Positions 16,534 to 25,377 of a DNA stretch of 64,000 nucleotides are shown here, one piece after another. Made by a program: the position numbers and the translations under genes. Under the pieces are notes generated by a model. The model saw only the letters and a list, made by a program, of their open reading frames with translations. It made no database searches and was not told the origin of the DNA. The stretch spans positions 124,001 to 188,000 of the forward strand of contig CAZHOJ010000008.1 in assembly GCA_964534125.1 (NCBI GenBank). The letters are read 5' to 3'. The DNA comes from 2-02-FULL-55-14 sp964534125. Lineage in GTDB: Bacteria; Bacteroidota; Ignavibacteria; UBA10030. The number at the start of each line of letters is the position of its first letter. Position 1 is the stretch's first letter.

Positions 16534-18696
16534 TCAGTACAACACCGCCTGCGTCAGGGCAGCCGGTTCACATACCAGTGTGATCGCAGATCCGACCGTA
16601 CTCTTCGCTCCTGCTGCAGGCAGCTGGGAACGGACAACACCCGATCCGCGGACAACGACCGTGAAATCATCGACCACCAGACGGTTCAGGGCCCGCCGCA
16701 CGGTCAGACCGCGCACATCAGGAACACGGATCGACCCGTCGGCCGCCTGATCGGAGGAACCGAGAGAGAGGCTCACGGGGTCTCCCTTGTCGGCATGCTG
16801 TCCGGGGTCCGGTTTCTGCCTGATGACGAGCTCACCCTCGCCGAACAAGCGCACGGTAAGGCCCAGGTTCGTGAGCATGCCGGTTGCGACTTCAGGCTGC
16901 ATGTTACGAACATCGGGAACCGCCGTGGTCCGTTCTTCCAGCGGATCGCGCGTCGTGACGATCGTCCGCGAGATGCGCGCGGATGTGTTCGCCACACGGC
17001 CCGCGATCGCACGGAAGATGGGCCCGCTCGTGATACCGCCGTAGTATCCCCGTTCGCGGGGGTTGTCCATCATCACCAGGCCGACGAACTGTGGATCGTC
17101 GACCGGAAAGAACCCGACGAACGACGCTGTGTACTGTCCCTGTGCATATGAGCCTTCGACCACCTTCCGTGCCGTTCCGGTCTTTCCCGCGATCCGGATG
17201 CCCGGGATCGCAACATCCTTCGCCGTACCTCTTTCCACGACCCCTTCGAACGATAATGCCAGCTCGGCAGCCGTCTCCGCCGAGACCACCCTCCGGATGA
17301 CCTCAGGATGCTGGCTCCATGTTTCCTGTCCTGATGCATCACGGATCGATGCGACAACGTAGGGTTTCATCAGAACGCCACCGTTCGCGACCGCGCTGTA
17401 CGCAGCGAGGATCTGCAGCGGCGTGACAGCGACCTCATATCCGTACGACAGGGTCTGCAGCGTTGTCTTCGACCATTCGTTGGGACGCTTGAGGATGCCT
17501 TTCACTTCACCCGGCATATCAACGCCCGTCAGCATTCCGAATCCGAAGTCCCGCGCCGTCGTGTACAGGAACTCCTCCCCGATCTCCGTCGCCGCCTTCG
17601 CCATGACGATGTTGCTCGAGACCTCGATGGCCTGCCGGAAGGTCAGCCAATCATGTTCGTGTGTGTCGCGGATCGTCCGGACATACCGTCCGAACTGGAC
17701 CGTCATCTTCCCCTTCTCGGCGTAGTACCGTTTCTCTGGCGGTACGACATGGTGCTCATAGGCCGCCGCGGCCGTGACAACCTTGAAGACAGACCCGGGC
17801 TCGAAGATGTCCGTTACCACACGGTTGCGGGCAAGAGCAAGGTCGGTCTGCTGCGGCCTGTTCGGGTTGATGCCCGGCGACACCGCAAGCGCGAGGATCT
17901 CTCCCGAATGCGGGTCCATGAACACAGCCAGCCCCCCGTCCGCATCGTTGTGCTCGATGCCGCGGCGAAGCTCTTCCTCCACCACCGCCTGGAGGCTCAG
18001 GTCTATCGTCAGCGTCACGTCCGCCCCGTCGACCGGTTCTGTGCGCGGATAATCGACCGACGAGTATGTGCGTCCAAGGCCGTCCTGCCGCATGATGACA
18101 GAACCATCTGCTCCGCGAAGCTGCGGGTCGAGCGACAGCTCTATGCCGGAGATGCCCCGGGAATCGACGTCAGTGAATCCGAGAAGCGTCCCCCCCAGGT
18201 AGTCATAGTGGTACAACCGCTTCGGCTCGTTGATCATGACGATGCCGGGCAGATGCGCTTCCTCGATGCGCGCCGCGATGGCGGGACGAACCGAGCGTTC
18301 GAGCCACACGAATCGTTTCTTGCGGGCTGACAGCTTTTCAGCGTATACAGCTGCCGGCTTTCCGAAGACCTTGCTGAAGGTGGCAGCGATACGCTGTGCG
18401 CGTGCACCGACGATCTTCGGGTCGGCTGCGAACGAGACGAACCGCGTGTTCGAGATCAGCACATTCCCGCTGCGGTCGTAGACGTTCCCTCGTTCCGCCG
18501 GAAGGGTCAGTTTCTGTTCGTACTGTCGGCGCGCGACCTCTTGATACGTTCCCGCATCGACCGCCTGCACCTGGACGAGCCGGAGTCCGACGGCGACAAA
18601 GATGAGGACGAAGAAGAGCTTCAGCACGGTGATGCGGATACGGAATCCCCGCTCGCGCTCATCCGGAGGTGCTATCGTGTTCGGTACGTCGGTCAT
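16534..18696 (-). CDS. ftsI: FtsI/PBP3-type transpeptidase with two C-terminal PASTA domains
   Basis: 720 residues, longer than E. coli FtsI (588) because of the C-terminal additions. One transmembrane helix (about 24-42) is followed by the PBP dimerisation domain and a class B transpeptidase domain with SVFK (Ser302), SSN (360-362) and KTG (505-507). Two PASTA domains follow at about 591-648 (AVPDVRNMQP) and 652-715 (RVPDVRGLTV). It cross-links septal peptidoglycan with FtsW. PASTA modules bind peptidoglycan or stabilise assemblies in other PBPs. It overlaps ftsL by 4 bp. Confidence 0.96.
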   Translation of the reverse strand: MTDVPNTIAPPDERERGFRIRITVLKLFFVLIFVAVGLRLVQVQAVDAGTYQEVARRQYEQKLTLPAERGNVYDRSGNVLISNTRFVSFAADPKIVGARAQRIAATFSKVFGKPAAVYAEKLSARKKRFVWLERSVRPAIAARIEEAHLPGIVMINEPKRLYHYDYLGGTLLGFTDVDSRGISGIELSLDPQLRGADGSVIMRQDGLGRTYSSVDYPRTEPVDGADVTLTIDLSLQAVVEEELRRGIEHNDADGGLAVFMDPHSGEILALAVSPGINPNRPQQTDLALARNRVVTDIFEPGSVFKVVTAAAAYEHHVVPPEKRYYAEKGKMTVQFGRYVRTIRDTHEHDWLTFRQAIEVSSNIVMAKAATEIGEEFLYTTARDFGFGMLTGVDMPGEVKGILKRPNEWSKTTLQTLSYGYEVAVTPLQILAAYSAVANGGVLMKPYVVASIRDASGQETWSQHPEVIRRVVSAETAAELALSFEGVVERGTAKDVAIPGIRIAGKTGTARKVVEGSYAQGQYTASFVGFFPVDDPQFVGLVMMDNPRERGYYGGITSGPIFRAIAGRVANTSARISRTIVTTRDPLEERTTAVPDVRNMQPEVATGMLTNLGLTVRLFGEGELVIRQKPDPGQHADKGDPVSLSLGSSDQAADGSIRVPDVRGLTVRRALNRLVVDDFTVVVRGSGVVRSQLPAAGAKSTVGSAITLVCEPAALTQAVLY

Positions 18697-19229
18697 GGCT
18701 CTGTGTGCGTTCCCGCCTGTCCCGCCAGGCGCTGCAGCTCCTCTATCCGCTCAGGGTCAACGGTGAGCCATCCGGGGACGGCCTCGGAATACTGCATACC
18801 ATACTCCTGCTCGGCGATGCGTCTGATCCGCTCCAGCCCCGACAGCCGCGCGATCTGCGCACGGACCATCTCCTGCTCATTGAGCAACGCCTGATAATCC
18901 TCCTCCATCCTCCCGATCTCTGCCGCCAGGCTGTCGACTGCAATGACATTGCTGATGTACAGGACGCTTGCGACCGCGGTCAGCAGGAGACCGAGGACCA
19001 CCGAGAACGTCGAGACCTTCCGGCGTGCAGGACCCGGACGACGCGCATTCCGCGCTGGCTCCTCGGCGCTCCCCGGAGCCGGCATATTGCCCGGGAACAC
19101 CCGGCCGCGCGGATCGGCATCCTTGCCGGGCGCCTCATGCTGCACCTGCACCCGCCGCGCGACGCGCGTAAGCGCCTGTTGCAGCAGGACGTCCTCCTGG
19201 TCGGAGCCGTTCATCGGTTCTTTCGCCAC
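18693..19229 (-). CDS. ftsL: FtsL-like cell division protein
   Basis: 178 residues. A charged, proline-rich cytoplasmic N-terminus of about 70 residues is longer than in E. coli FtsL. It precedes one transmembrane helix (about 74-95) and a heptad-rich coiled coil (LAAEIGRMEEDYQALLNEQE). The tail IRRIAEQEYGMQYSEAVPG resembles the FtsL/FtsB C-terminal motif. FtsL links FtsQ and FtsB to FtsWI. Position between rsmH and ftsI is diagnostic even though sequence identity in this family is low. Confidence 0.88.
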   Translation of the reverse strand: MAKEPMNGSDQEDVLLQQALTRVARRVQVQHEAPGKDADPRGRVFPGNMPAPGSAEEPARNARRPGPARRKVSTFSVVLGLLLTAVASVLYISNVIAVDSLAAEIGRMEEDYQALLNEQEMVRAQIARLSGLERIRRIAEQEYGMQYSEAVPGWLTVDPERIEELQRLAGQAGTHTEP

Positions 19230-19233
19230 GTTC

Positions 19234-20154
19234 TTATAACCTTTCCGCCGCCCGGAGCTTCGCGCTCCGTGCCCGGGGATTCACCTTTGCCTCCGCATCG
19301 CTTGCATACACCGGCTTCTTCGTCAGGATCTTGAAGATCGGAGCGATTCGCCGCTCCGGAAGGAAACGGGAGACAGACGTGTCGCTCGTCGTCGATTGCA
19401 TCCGGAAGAAATCCTTGACGATCCTGTCCTCCAGCGAGTGGTACGTCAGCACGACGATCCTCCCGCCGGGAGCAAGCAGAGCCGGAGCCGCACGCAATAC
19501 CTCATGAAGCTGTTGAAGCTCTCCGTTGACCTCGATCCGGATGGCCTGAAAGACACGGGCCAGCGTTTTTGTTGTATGCGGCGGACGCGCGATGCTCTGC
19601 ACGACCTCGGACAGTTCCCCGGTGGTCGTCAGCGGCCTCCTGCCCACGATGGCCCGCGCGATCCGCTTCGCGTCGCGCTCTTCGCCGTAGTTCACAAGAA
19701 CGCTCACAAGATCGTTCTCACTGTATCCGTTCACCACATCGGCAGCGCTCTTCGGTGACCGCCGGTCCATGCGCATGTCCAGCGGGCCGTTGTCCTGAAA
19801 ACTGAACCCACGGGACGGCTCGTCAAGATGATGGGACGAAACACCCAGATCGAGGAACATGCCGCTGACCGACGTGATCTCCTCTGCGGTAAGCCGGGCC
19901 TGGACCTCCCCGAACGGAGCATGGATCCCGAGAAATGCGTTGCCGAACACGCGCAACCGGTCCCTGCTGGCCCGGATCGCCTCATCATCCCTGTCGAATC
20001 CCACCAGCCGTCCGCCCCGCAACTGTTCGAGGATCGCTTCTGCATGTCCGCCGCCCCCGAGCGTGCAATCAACATAAACGCCATCGGGTGCCGTAATCAG
20101 ATACGAGAGCGATTCCTTCGAGAGAACGGGTGTATGATAGAGCGTGGTGTGCAC
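19234..20154 (-). CDS. rsmH: 16S rRNA (cytosine-1402-N4)-methyltransferase RsmH (MraW)
   Basis: 306 residues. It uses SAM to methylate N4 of C1402 in the ribosomal P site. Motifs are the N-terminal HTPVLSKESLSYL, the SAM-binding loop YVDCTLGGGGHAEAIL, DLGVSSHHLDEPSRGFSF and the C-terminal PSDAEAKVNPRARSAKLR-type tail. It is the second gene of the dcw operon, 94 bp after mraZ. Confidence 0.98.
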   Translation of the reverse strand: MHTTLYHTPVLSKESLSYLITAPDGVYVDCTLGGGGHAEAILEQLRGGRLVGFDRDDEAIRASRDRLRVFGNAFLGIHAPFGEVQARLTAEEITSVSGMFLDLGVSSHHLDEPSRGFSFQDNGPLDMRMDRRSPKSAADVVNGYSENDLVSVLVNYGEERDAKRIARAIVGRRPLTTTGELSEVVQSIARPPHTTKTLARVFQAIRIEVNGELQQLHEVLRAAPALLAPGGRIVVLTYHSLEDRIVKDFFRMQSTTSDTSVSRFLPERRIAPIFKILTKKPVYASDAEAKVNPRARSAKLRAAERL

Positions 20155-20248
20155 GGACCGTCAGTTCCTGCGCTTGGAGAACCGACCAGTCCGCAACGCT
20201 TCCTGCAACAAGAGCAGGGGTCGCACCTCTCCGATGGTCACGAACACG

Positions 20249-20692
20249 CTAGGAGTTCTGATTATGGACCCGTTCAACAACGGTTGCGTACGTATCGGGT
20301 TGTCGCTTCAGGTATTCGTCGTACACGTGCGGAGCCCACACCTCTATCCGATCGACGACTCCCAGGATAAGAGCGTCAGCGGTGATGTCGGCATACTTCA
20401 GGAGGTCTTGAGGGATGGAGATCCGGGATTGTCCGTCGAGCTCAGCATCGTGGCCCCACTCGAACAATGTCCTGGCGAAGAACCGATGACGGGCGTCCAT
20501 GAAGGAGAGGCTGCGGATGTAGGTCTCCACCTTCTTCCATTCCTGAGGTGGATAGACATAGAGGCACTGTTCCAGGCCCCGGGTGAGCACAACCCCTTTC
20601 CGGGAATTCATGCTCTTCCGCAGTTTTGCCGGGATCGCGAGGCGACCTTTGGCGTCGACGGTATATAGGTATCGGCCCTTGAAGGAGGACAT
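20249..20692 (-). CDS. mraZ: Transcriptional regulator MraZ
   Basis: 147 residues with two SpoVT/AbrB-like half domains. Each carries the DxxxR motif: VDAKGRLAIPAKLR and LDGQSRISIPQDLL. MraZ forms a ring oligomer that binds repeats ahead of its own gene and usually represses the dcw operon. The start at 20692 (MSSFKGRY, preceded by AAGG-rich sequence) is the family's normal start; a longer frame to 20752 would run through the putative MraZ box. Confidence 0.95.
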   Translation of the reverse strand: MSSFKGRYLYTVDAKGRLAIPAKLRKSMNSRKGVVLTRGLEQCLYVYPPQEWKKVETYIRSLSFMDARHRFFARTLFEWGHDAELDGQSRISIPQDLLKYADITADALILGVVDRIEVWAPHVYDEYLKRQPDTYATVVERVHNQNS

Positions 20693-20728
20693 AGCGTATC
20701 GCTCGGGGGATCTCCCGGGGAGCTCATT

Positions 20729-20754
20729 CTCCCCAATTCCCCACTTTTCCACAC
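20729..20754 (-). promoter_or_regulatory. Putative MraZ-binding repeats
   Basis: On the minus strand, 37-62 bp before the mraZ start, three units TGGAAAAG, TGGGGAAT, TGGGGAGA follow one another at an 8-bp spacing. In E. coli and mycoplasmas MraZ binds several TGGG-containing boxes with about a 10-bp period. The core matches but the spacing differs. A further copy of AAAGTGGGGAAT lies upstream at 20860-20872. Confidence 0.55.
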
Positions 20755-20760
20755 GAGGTA

Positions 20761-20790
20761 GAAAATTAGCGAATTGCGCCTGAAAGTCAA
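20761..20790 (-). promoter_or_regulatory. Putative promoter of the dcw operon
   Basis: On the minus strand TTGACT (20785-20790) is followed after 16 bp by TAATTTTC (20761-20768). The second element fits the Bacteroidota -7 consensus TAnnTTTG at all but the last base and the first is a good -35 box. The start point would fall just before the MraZ-box-like repeats, a sensible arrangement for repression. Confidence 0.5.
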
Positions 20791-20918
20791 GGCAAAACAG
20801 CCCGATTTCAAAGGCTTTCGGTAGGAAGGGCGAAATCAGCAGGAAAAGCGGATGTTGCTATTCCCCACTTTCATGTTGAGGTGTTGTTTGCGAAGCATGA
20901 GCGCGTGACACATGAGCA

Positions 20919-21767
20919 TCATATGACCTTTACGACGGAAGAGTAGTCTTCTCGACCATACCCCTTCGCCGCTGCACGGGCGAACAGATCTTCGAGCGTC
21001 CCCGCAAACGGCAGATCTTCGCCTAATCCCTTCGCCGCCGCCGCAAACAGCCGCACGTCCTTCAGCATATGATCCAGAAAGAAGCGCGGTGCGAAATTCC
21101 CGTCGAGGATATTTCTCCCCTTCGTCGCATACATCGGCGCACCGAGGGCCGAAGAGGCGAGGACATCAAGCAGGACCGATCCGTCCAGTCCCGCCCGCGT
21201 TGCATAGGACAATCCCTGGCCGAGCGTCGCGATCATGCTCGCGATGAAGAAGTTGCATGCGAGTTTGAGATGCGTCGCCTCTGCCGCGATGCTGAACCTG
21301 TACACATGCTTCCCGAGATCGCTCAGCACAGGAAGGGTCTTCCCCAATGCTGCATCCCCGCCTCCCGCAAAGATCAGAAGGGACCCATCCTGCACCTGCG
21401 GCACGCTGCCCAGCACGGGTGCATGGATGAAAGACTTGCCGCATGCCTCGGCCTCTGCCGCACAGGCAGAGCTCGTGTCCGGAGAGATCGTGCTCATATC
21501 AACGTGCACGCTCCCTTCTGTCCCTGACCGCCGGGCTGTTGCTGCGATCTCAGCCACGACATCGGAGGTCGAGACCATCGAGAGAACGATCCCGTGAGAT
21601 GCGCACAGATCGTCCAGCGATGGGGAAATGCGCGCGCCCGCCTCTGTCAACGGTGCACACCTGGCTGCGGTCCTGTTCCAGACGCTGACGTCATGACCCC
21701 GCTCGAGAAGCCGTCGTACCATTGCTGAGCCCATCATACCGAGTCCGATGAATCCGATGCGTGACAT
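20919..21767 (-). CDS. NAD(P)-dependent oxidoreductase, beta-hydroxyacid dehydrogenase family
   Basis: 282 residues. The Rossmann motif is IGFIGLGMMGSAMVRRLLERGH at the N-terminus, and the catalytic-lysine segment is THLKLACNFFIASM at about 170-180. This places it with 3-hydroxyisobutyrate dehydrogenase, tartronate semialdehyde reductase and the GLYR/succinic semialdehyde reductases. The exact hydroxyacid or semialdehyde substrate cannot be told from the sequence. It is transcribed toward the dcw operon but is separated from mraZ by the promoter region, so it is probably an independent unit. Confidence 0.85.
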   Translation of the reverse strand: MSRIGFIGLGMMGSAMVRRLLERGHDVSVWNRTAARCAPLTEAGARISPSLDDLCASHGIVLSMVSTSDVVAEIAATARRSGTEGSVHVDMSTISPDTSSACAAEAEACGKSFIHAPVLGSVPQVQDGSLLIFAGGGDAALGKTLPVLSDLGKHVYRFSIAAEATHLKLACNFFIASMIATLGQGLSYATRAGLDGSVLLDVLASSALGAPMYATKGRNILDGNFAPRFFLDHMLKDVRLFAAAAKGLGEDLPFAGTLEDLFARAAAKGYGREDYSSVVKVI

Positions 21768-21791
21768 AGGGAGCCTTTGTGGATCAGATGA

Positions 21792-21826
21792 AGTGAATGG
21801 TAAATAGTGAATCGTGAATAGTGCAC
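21792..21826. repeat. 7-bp-periodic intergenic tract
   Basis: Five heptamers in register: AGTGAAT, GGTAAAT, AGTGAAT, CGTGAAT, AGTGCAC. The tract lies in the spacer between the divergent oxidoreductase and dipeptide epimerase genes, where their promoters would be expected. Confidence 0.75.
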
Positions 21827-21943
21827 ACTGACTATAGGCAGAAGATGGCGAATCATGTCGCCCCCATCAAGTCGCATCGGTTGTGAATGTGGCGATGGAT
21901 TCATAGTTTGTTCCATCCGCCCGAATCTTCAGGGAGCCATCCA

Positions 21944-23071
21944 ATGCCCAACCGCAGGGACTTCATCCGAACATCCGCTGCAGCTGTCGCAGCGACATCC
22001 CTCCTTCCCATCATGTCCACATCAACAGGAACATCCCGGCCCGGAAAGATCTCGTTCCGGTTCCGTCCATACACGCTCGAGCTAAAACATGTCTTCACCG
22101 TCGCGGCCATGTCCCGTACGACCACGCCGGTGATGCTGACGGAGGTCGAATTCGACGGCATCGTCGGCTACGGCGAAGCCTCGATGCCTCCGTATCTGGG
22201 GGAATCACATGAGACGGCGGGGTCGTTCCTCTCGAAGGTCGACCTCTCGCAATTCACCGACCCGTTCCGGCTCGAGGACATACTGGCGTACGTCGACGGC
22301 ATCGCTCCCGGTAATCCCGCCGCCAAAGCCTCCATCGACATCGCGCTGCACGATCTTGTCGGGAAGCTGATGGGGCAGCCGTGGTACCGCATCTGGGGGC
22401 TCGACCGGGCAAAAGCGCCCGTGACTTCCTTTACGATCGGCATTGATACGGCAGACGTGGTCCGCGAAAAGACCAGGGAGGCAGAGAGATTCAGGATCCT
22501 CAAAGTGAAGCTGGGGAAGGACAACGACAAGGAGATGATCGAGACGGTGCGTTCGATCACCGACGTGCCGCTGACAGCTGACCCTAACCAGGGCTGGAAG
22601 GATAGGGACTACGCGCTTGAGATGGCCCACTGGCTCAAGGAGAAGGGGGTGATGTACATCGAACAGCCGATGCCCAAGGACCGGATCGACGACCTCGCAT
22701 GGCTTTCGCAGAACAGCCCGCTCCCAATCCTCGGCGATGAGGGTATTCAGCGGCTTCCTGACCTCGTCCGCGCAAAGGAGCAGGGGGCCTATTCCGGCGT
22801 GGTCATCAAGCTCATGAAGACCACAGGGATGCACGAGGCATATACCATGGCGCGGCTTGCGCGTTCGTTCGGAATGAAGATCCTCATCGGATGCATGACT
22901 GAGACCTCCTGCGCCATCTCGGCGGCTTCACACATCTCTCCTATCGTCGATTGGGCTGATCTGGACGGTCATTTGCTTATCAGCAACGATATCTACGATG
23001 GCATGAAAGTGGTAGATGGGAAAATTGAGATACCCGAACGACCAGGCATCGGAATAGTGGCAAAGTCCTGA
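21944..23071 (+). CDS. Tat-exported dipeptide epimerase (L-Ala-D/L-Glu epimerase family)
   Basis: 375 residues. It starts with a twin-arginine signal (NRRDFIRTSAAAVAATS). The enolase-superfamily muconate-lactonising fold carries the expected residues: the Lys pair in LKVKLG (about 188), metal ligands Asp in TADPNQ (211), Glu in IEQP (239) and Asp in LGDEG (264), and the second catalytic Lys in VVIKLMK (288). Such enzymes epimerise murein-derived dipeptides for recycling. The ATG at 21944 follows AGGGAG; an upstream in-frame start would bury the Tat motif. Periplasmic placement is unusual for this normally cytosolic enzyme. Confidence 0.85.
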   Translation: MPNRRDFIRTSAAAVAATSLLPIMSTSTGTSRPGKISFRFRPYTLELKHVFTVAAMSRTTTPVMLTEVEFDGIVGYGEASMPPYLGESHETAGSFLSKVDLSQFTDPFRLEDILAYVDGIAPGNPAAKASIDIALHDLVGKLMGQPWYRIWGLDRAKAPVTSFTIGIDTADVVREKTREAERFRILKVKLGKDNDKEMIETVRSITDVPLTADPNQGWKDRDYALEMAHWLKEKGVMYIEQPMPKDRIDDLAWLSQNSPLPILGDEGIQRLPDLVRAKEQGAYSGVVIKLMKTTGMHEAYTMARLARSFGMKILIGCMTETSCAISAASHISPIVDWADLDGHLLISNDIYDGMKVVDGKIEIPERPGIGIVAKS

Positions 23072-23104
23072 TTTTTCATCTAGAATAGGCTGCACGTCAT
23101 AAAT

Positions 23105-23137
23105 GAAGCTCAGAGAAAATCTCTCTGAGCTTTTTTT
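23105..23137 (+). terminator. Intrinsic terminator after the dipeptide epimerase
   Basis: Arms AAGCTCAGAGA and TCTCTGAGCTT form an 11-bp stem with a short A-rich loop followed by seven T. It ends the epimerase transcript 35 bp after the stop and insulates it from the tetR operon. Confidence 0.9.
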
Positions 23138-23232
23138 ATACGATGTAAAGTGTTGTCTATTAACAGGTTATGGGTGAATGGCCTTTTCCATAATATTTTC
23201 GCCAAATGGAACTTTATGTCCTCCGGATGCGT

Positions 23233-23257
23233 ATTTAATGACCATTAGTCAGTAAAT
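23233..23257. promoter_or_regulatory. Putative TetR operator overlapping the efflux operon promoter
   Basis: A 25-bp inverted repeat with arms ATTTA-n-TGAC and GTCA-n-TAAAT around CATTA, centred 26 bp before the tetR start. The TGACnnnnnGTCA core is common upstream of TetR regulators of RND pumps. TAAATTTA (23253-23260), resembling the -7 element, overlaps its right arm, so binding would block transcription. Confidence 0.65.
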
Positions 23258-23270
23258 TTACGATAGAACA

Positions 23271-23957
23271 ATGGGTATCCACGAAAGAAAAGAACGAGAA
23301 AAGGAACAGCGACGGGATGAGATTGTCCGCGCGGCCACGGCCGTCTTCTTCGAGAAGGGCCTGCCGAATGCCACGATGGACGAGATCGCTGAGGCGGCTG
23401 AACTGAGCAAGGGAACCCTCTATCTCTACTTCAAGAGCAAAGAGGACCTGTACCTCGCAGTCACGAGCGACGGCTTCGACATTCTCAGCGGCATGTTCCA
23501 GCAGACCATCGATGCATCATCCTCCACACTCGAGGCACTTCAGAAGCTCGGCGATACGTACTACGCCTTCTTCACACAGCACCGCAACTACTTCCGCATG
23601 TTCCAGTATTTCCAGAATCCCGGCCTCCACAAGCAGGTGAGTATCGAAATGATGGATTCATGTCAGTCGCACAATCAGCGGGCCTGGCAGACAGTAGTGC
23701 GGCTTCTTGAGAAAGGGATGGAGGAAGGAATCCTCAGGACCGACATGACACCCTCGGAGATGGCAGTTGCGCTCTGGTCTTCGGCGAACGCCATCATGCT
23801 GCAGATCGACCATCAGTATGAGGAATGGAAATCCAGCATGGGAATAGACCTCGAGCATCTGCTCAACAAGACCAACCGTCTGTTGCTCGAGACCGTGCTC
23901 TCCGAGAACGCCCGCGCTTCTCTCGCCCGGCAGTCACACGCCTCCTCGGCACACTAG
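23271..23957 (+). CDS. TetR/AcrR-family transcriptional regulator
   Basis: 228 residues. The N-terminal TetR helix-turn-helix spans about 12-58 (IVRAATAVFFEKGLPNATMDEIAEAAELSKGTLYLYF in outline), and the C-terminal alpha-helical domain would bind the ligand. It is the first gene of an operon with tolC, adaptor and RND pump and has a palindrome just ahead of it. The likely role is autorepressor of the pump, released by a toxic substrate. Confidence 0.92.
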   Translation: MGIHERKEREKEQRRDEIVRAATAVFFEKGLPNATMDEIAEAAELSKGTLYLYFKSKEDLYLAVTSDGFDILSGMFQQTIDASSSTLEALQKLGDTYYAFFTQHRNYFRMFQYFQNPGLHKQVSIEMMDSCQSHNQRAWQTVVRLLEKGMEEGILRTDMTPSEMAVALWSSANAIMLQIDHQYEEWKSSMGIDLEHLLNKTNRLLLETVLSENARASLARQSHASSAH

Positions 23958-23994
23958 ACTTTGAACGCATTCTAACTATCCACTGACGATCACC

Positions 23995-25356
23995 ATGATA
24001 TCACTCCGCACATTCGTTCTTGCATCCCTGCTCCTCCCCGCCCTTGCGGCAGGCCAGGACCAGACCGTCCGGACGCTCACCATCGAGGAAGGGGTCCGGC
24101 TTGCGATGGAACGTAACTCCGCCCTCAAGGAAGCCCGCCTCGAGGTCGACCGGGCCGACGCACGCGTCCGGGAGGCCTGGGGCTACGCGCTCCCGTCAAT
24201 TGACCTCTCGGGGAGCTACATCCGCGCCCTGAAGAAGCCTGTCTTCTTCCTGCCGGACTTTGCGAATCCCGGCAGCGGCCGTATCGTGCCTATCGAGATC
24301 GGCTCCAACCATTCGGTCTCGGCGTCCCTTTCGGCAACGCAGATCCTGTTCAATGGCACAGTGTTCGCCGGCGTCGGCGCTGCGGGCATCTATTCAGACG
24401 CGGCCCGCGACATCTACGCCATGAAAGAGCTCGAGACCGTGACCACCGTGAAGCAGGCTTTCTATGGGGCTCTGCTCTCGCGGGAGGGCCGGGACCTGAT
24501 GCGGTCGAGCGTGAAGAATGCCGAGGACAACCTGAAGAATGTCCGACTTCTCCGTTCGCAGGGCATCCTTTCCGAGTTCGACGAGCTTCGCGCAACGGTG
24601 GGGGTCGATAATCTCCGCCCTGTCCTGATCCAGGCGGAGACCGGATATGATCTTTCACTCGAGGGACTGAAAACGACCATCGGCCTGGACGCCGGCGATG
24701 CGGTCGAGCTGATCGGCACGATGGAGTATGTTCCGGTGGACGAATCGCTCCTGACAGCCGCGTATACACTTGTCCTCGAGCAGAACCCGGCCTACGCGGC
24801 GGTGCAGAAACAGATCGAGGTGAACGAGGCGTTCGTGCTCGCCGCCCGGTCGAACTATCTCCCGACCATCGCCGCCTTCGGCAACTACCAGTACCAGACA
24901 CAGAAGAACACGTTCAACATGTCGACCGCTGACTTCATCGCCTCCTCCCAGGTCGGTCTTCAGCTCTCGTTGAACATCTTCCAGGGTCTGCAGACCAACG
25001 CCCGCGTGCAGCAGGCGCAGGTCGATGTGATGAAATCGCAAGAACAGCTGACCTCGACGGAACGGAACCTCAAGACCGGCGTCACGGCAGTCATCGGGAG
25101 CATCCGTGCTGCCCGGAAACGCATCGCCGCACAGGAGCGGACCGTCGATCAGGCCCAGAGGAGTTTCGAGATCGTGACGACCCGCTTCCTGAGCGGATCG
25201 GCCACCCAGCTCGATGTGAACGATGCACAGCTTGCCCTCATGCAGGCGAAGATGAACAGGGTCCAGGCATTGTATGATTACCTCGTCGCAAAAGCGCAGT
25301 TCGACCAGCTCATCGGCCGGATGCCGGCATACGCGCAGCACACTGACAGTGAATAA
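23995..25356 (+). CDS. TolC-family outer membrane efflux channel
   Basis: 453 residues with a signal peptide ending near AAGQ. Two tandem outer-membrane-efflux repeats alternate long coiled helices and short beta strands (VRLAMERNSALKEARLEVDRA; LVLEQNPAYAAVQKQIEVNEA). It would form the trimeric outer-membrane and periplasmic duct of the RND pump encoded downstream. It starts 38 bp after tetR and is separated by 21 bp from the adaptor gene. Confidence 0.93.
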   Translation: MISLRTFVLASLLLPALAAGQDQTVRTLTIEEGVRLAMERNSALKEARLEVDRADARVREAWGYALPSIDLSGSYIRALKKPVFFLPDFANPGSGRIVPIEIGSNHSVSASLSATQILFNGTVFAGVGAAGIYSDAARDIYAMKELETVTTVKQAFYGALLSREGRDLMRSSVKNAEDNLKNVRLLRSQGILSEFDELRATVGVDNLRPVLIQAETGYDLSLEGLKTTIGLDAGDAVELIGTMEYVPVDESLLTAAYTLVLEQNPAYAAVQKQIEVNEAFVLAARSNYLPTIAAFGNYQYQTQKNTFNMSTADFIASSQVGLQLSLNIFQGLQTNARVQQAQVDVMKSQEQLTSTERNLKTGVTAVIGSIRAARKRIAAQERTVDQAQRSFEIVTTRFLSGSATQLDVNDAQLALMQAKMNRVQALYDYLVAKAQFDQLIGRMPAYAQHTDSE

Positions 25357-25377
25357 GTGAACGAAAGGAACGACAAG

